64,000 nucleotides of DNA from Legionella jamestowniensis. Its GTDB lineage: Bacteria; Pseudomonadota; Gammaproteobacteria; Legionellales; Legionellaceae. The stretch covers positions 102,261-166,260 of the forward strand of contig NZ_LNYG01000012.1 of the NCBI RefSeq assembly GCF_001467745.1, given 5' to 3'. Of the stretch, positions 62,509 to 64,000 are shown one piece after another; positions within the stretch are counted from its first letter, which is position 1, and every line of letters begins with the position of its first letter. A program made the position numbers and the translations under genes. The notes under the pieces are model-generated. The model was not told where the DNA came from and searched no databases. It saw nothing but the letters and a program-made list of their open reading frames with translations.

Positions 62509-63626
62509 GGTGCGTCATAACGCATTTTCAGTCCTTTTGAAAAAACAATCTGCCATAATTGAAGCATTCTTGTATTAAAACCACCCGCACAACTGAGTAA
62601 ATAATAATTCCACATTCTAAAAAACTTTTCGTCATAATTACTTTTTAGGTAATTCCACGATGCATTAAAGTTCTGGTGCCATGCCAGCAATGTTTTGTAA
62701 TAATCCATTCCGAAATTCTGCCAATCCTCCATAATTAACAGTTTTTCAGCAGACTTACCCAGCTGAGCAATGGAAGGAATCATACCATTTGGGAAAATGT
62801 ATTTTGAAATCCACGGCATAGCTTGCGTTGTACTTTCGTTGCCACCAATGGTGTGCAATAAAAATAAGCCGTCTTCTGCCAAACAACGATCAACCACTTG
62901 CATGTATTTTCGATAGTTTAAATAACCAACGTGCTCAAACATTCCTAGTGATACAATGCGATCGAATTTTTCATTTACATCACGGTAATCTTGAAGTCGA
63001 ATTTCAACTGGCAAATTTTGGCAATGTTCTTGGGCGAACTCATACTGTTTTTTGGAAATCGTGATACCCACCACTTCGACGTCATAATTTTCGGCAGCAT
63101 ATTTTGCCAACGCTCCCCACCCGCAACCAATGTCTAACAAACGCATACCAGGTTGCAGCAACAATTTTTTACAACTTAAATCCAATTTAGCCAGCTGCGC
63201 CTCTTCTAAAGTGGTTGCCTCCTTCCAATAACCACAAGTGTAATTCATTCTGCTATCTAGCATAGCCTCAAACAGGTCATTGCCCAAATCATAATGACGT
63301 CGTCCTACCTGGAAAGCACGTCTTTTTGATTGGAAATTAAAAATTTTGGACATTAAAAGTTGCAGTGTAAGAGAAGGGCTTATTTTTACATTATCTTGGA
63401 TATTCGCATTAACAATGCGCTCGATTAACATATCAATACGCTCGCAATCCCACCATCCTTCCATATAAGATTCGCCCAGTCCCAAATCAGCATCACGCAA
63501 GACTCGCGAATAGAATTTATCATTATAAATTTGCACATCCCAAAGTGCATTACCATTTATGGTAATTCCTGCTAAAGCCAAAAGGTTGGTAACAAAAGAT
63601 CTTGCGGCGTGTATATTTCTGTACAT
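62502..63626 (-). CDS. cfa: cyclopropane fatty acid synthase
   Basis: A 374-residue SAM-dependent enzyme that adds a methylene bridge to unsaturated acyl chains of membrane phospholipids. The SAM motif is MRLLDIGCGWGALAKYAAEN near residue 161; HYDLGNDLFEAMLDSRMNYTCGYW (111-134) includes the conserved active-site Cys131; VSLGMFEHVG and FDRI are also typical. Similar in length to E. coli Cfa. Legionella membranes are rich in modified fatty acids, consistent with its presence. Single gene. Confidence 0.92.
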   Translation of the reverse strand: MYRNIHAARSFVTNLLALAGITINGNALWDVQIYNDKFYSRVLRDADLGLGESYMEGWWDCERIDMLIERIVNANIQDNVKISPSLTLQLLMSKIFNFQSKRRAFQVGRRHYDLGNDLFEAMLDSRMNYTCGYWKEATTLEEAQLAKLDLSCKKLLLQPGMRLLDIGCGWGALAKYAAENYDVEVVGITISKKQYEFAQEHCQNLPVEIRLQDYRDVNEKFDRIVSLGMFEHVGYLNYRKYMQVVDRCLAEDGLFLLHTIGGNESTTQAMPWISKYIFPNGMIPSIAQLGKSAEKLLIMEDWQNFGMDYYKTLLAWHQNFNASWNYLKSNYDEKFFRMWNYYLLSCAGGFNTRMLQLWQIVFSKGLKMRYDAPR

Positions 63627-63775
63627 TTGACGAACCTAGCATTAAATCCATTTAATAGAATTCATACATTAACTGATCTATTCATTGTCTCGCAATGATA
63701 TTTCATGCCTTTATATAAATAATTATACATCACGGTGATAGACATAAAAAAAGACCTAATAGCTAAAACCAGGAG

Positions 63776-63807
63776 CAAAATTAACCCTGCCGGGTAACCC
63801 GGCAAGG
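63776..63807 (-). terminator. Rho-independent terminator of the edge gene
   Basis: On the minus strand CCTTGCCGGG-TTA-CCCGGCAGGG (10 bp with one G-U) is followed by TTAATTTTG. It lies 15 bp past the stop of the gene that runs off the right edge. Confidence 0.7.
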
Positions 63808-63821
63808 CCTTAACTCCACGA

Positions 63822-64000
63822 TTAAGGGTTAGTAGTTGTACCTGTATTATCGGGAGTTGTTGTAGTGGTGGTACCTGTATCTGTACCGTTAGTATTAGTT
63901 GTGTTTGTTGTATTGGTAGGAGTATCTGTTGTAGTACTGGTTCCTGTAGCAGGAGGTGTAACTACAGTTGTACTTGGCGCAGCCGGTGTTGTGGCGGGCG
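63822..64000 (-). CDS. 3' end of a protein with a Thr/Pro/Asn-rich tail
   Basis: A frame open to the window edge on the minus strand gives 58 residues before TAA: PATTPAAPSTTVVTPPATG followed by Thr/Asn/Asp-rich sequence ending GTTTNP. A low-complexity tail of this type is common in surface or secreted proteins, but the body of the protein lies outside the window and cannot be identified. The reading is supported by the codon bias toward ACA/ACT and by the terminator placed just after the stop. Confidence 0.6.
   Translation of the reverse strand, partial: PATTPAAPSTTVVTPPATGTSTTTDTPTNTTNTTNTNGTDTGTTTTTTPDNTGTTTNP

Noticed and set aside
1..64000. CRISPR arrays, prophage or insertion sequences
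   Set aside because: No regularly spaced direct repeats, transposase, integrase or phage structural genes were found.

Overview
The window looks like a chromosomal segment of a Legionella species other than L. pneumophila. It is AT-rich. It carries the Legionella-type Entner-Doudoroff gene set (zwf-pgl-edd-glk-eda-sugar porter) next to a secreted glucoamylase. It also holds a eukaryotic-type protein kinase, a CqsS/LqsS-like sensor kinase and several orphan proteins of the kind that are often Dot/Icm effectors. A chemosensory cluster is present, which L. pneumophila lacks as far as I recall. The genus call is inference from gene content; no rRNA, tRNA, CRISPR array, insertion sequence or replication origin was recognised.

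Layout. 1-3.8 kb: the 3' part of an unknown helical, repeat-bearing protein, a serine dehydratase-like enzyme and an exported phytase-like esterase. 4-13.8 kb: glucoamylase, an orphan gene, then a leftward operon for glucose uptake and the Entner-Doudoroff route. Here zwf is interrupted by one extra base in a six-C run. 13.9-24 kb: radical SAM protein, NagX-like membrane acyltransferase, DUF3775 protein, an effector-like orphan, a PAS-receiver protein without a kinase core, a haem-oxygenase-fold di-iron protein, a CqsS-like kinase, a 2OG-Fe(II) oxygenase and a serine permease. 24-34.4 kb: a small decayed ORF, a phosphoribosyltransferase/hydrolase/erythromycin-esterase operon, a second decayed small gene, NDH-2, a patatin, a small membrane protein, an FAD monooxygenase and a GT-C type membrane protein. 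34.5-46.3 kb: nuclease plus ATP-dependent ligase, an RND adaptor and pump, MltA, the protein kinase, a polysaccharide deacetylase and RoxA. 46.4-51.7 kb: an LprI-domain protein, then a tight operon of TackOD1/degenerate GGDEF protein, processive glycosyltransferase, HlyD-like protein and 2H phosphoesterase. 51.8-61.3 kb: a lipoprotein, then a leftward nine-gene chemosensory operon cheW-cheR(TPR)-cheW-mcp-cheA(REC)-cheB-cheY-cheC-GGDEF. 61.4-64 kb: a DUF2157 protein, cyclopropane fatty acid synthase and the 3' end of a Thr/Pro-rich protein.

How the parts may work together. Secreted glucoamylase releases glucose, the porter imports it, and Glk/Zwf/Pgl/Edd/Eda convert it to pyruvate and glyceraldehyde-3-phosphate; the zwf frameshift, if real, blocks the first oxidation step. 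The chemosensory operon resembles the Pseudomonas Wsp pathway and ends in a diguanylate cyclase, so its output is probably c-di-GMP rather than flagellar steering. A few hundred bases away, but convergent, the TackOD1-GT2-HlyD-2H operon looks like a polysaccharide synthesis/export unit with a signalling-derived regulator. These two systems are the most interesting material in the window.
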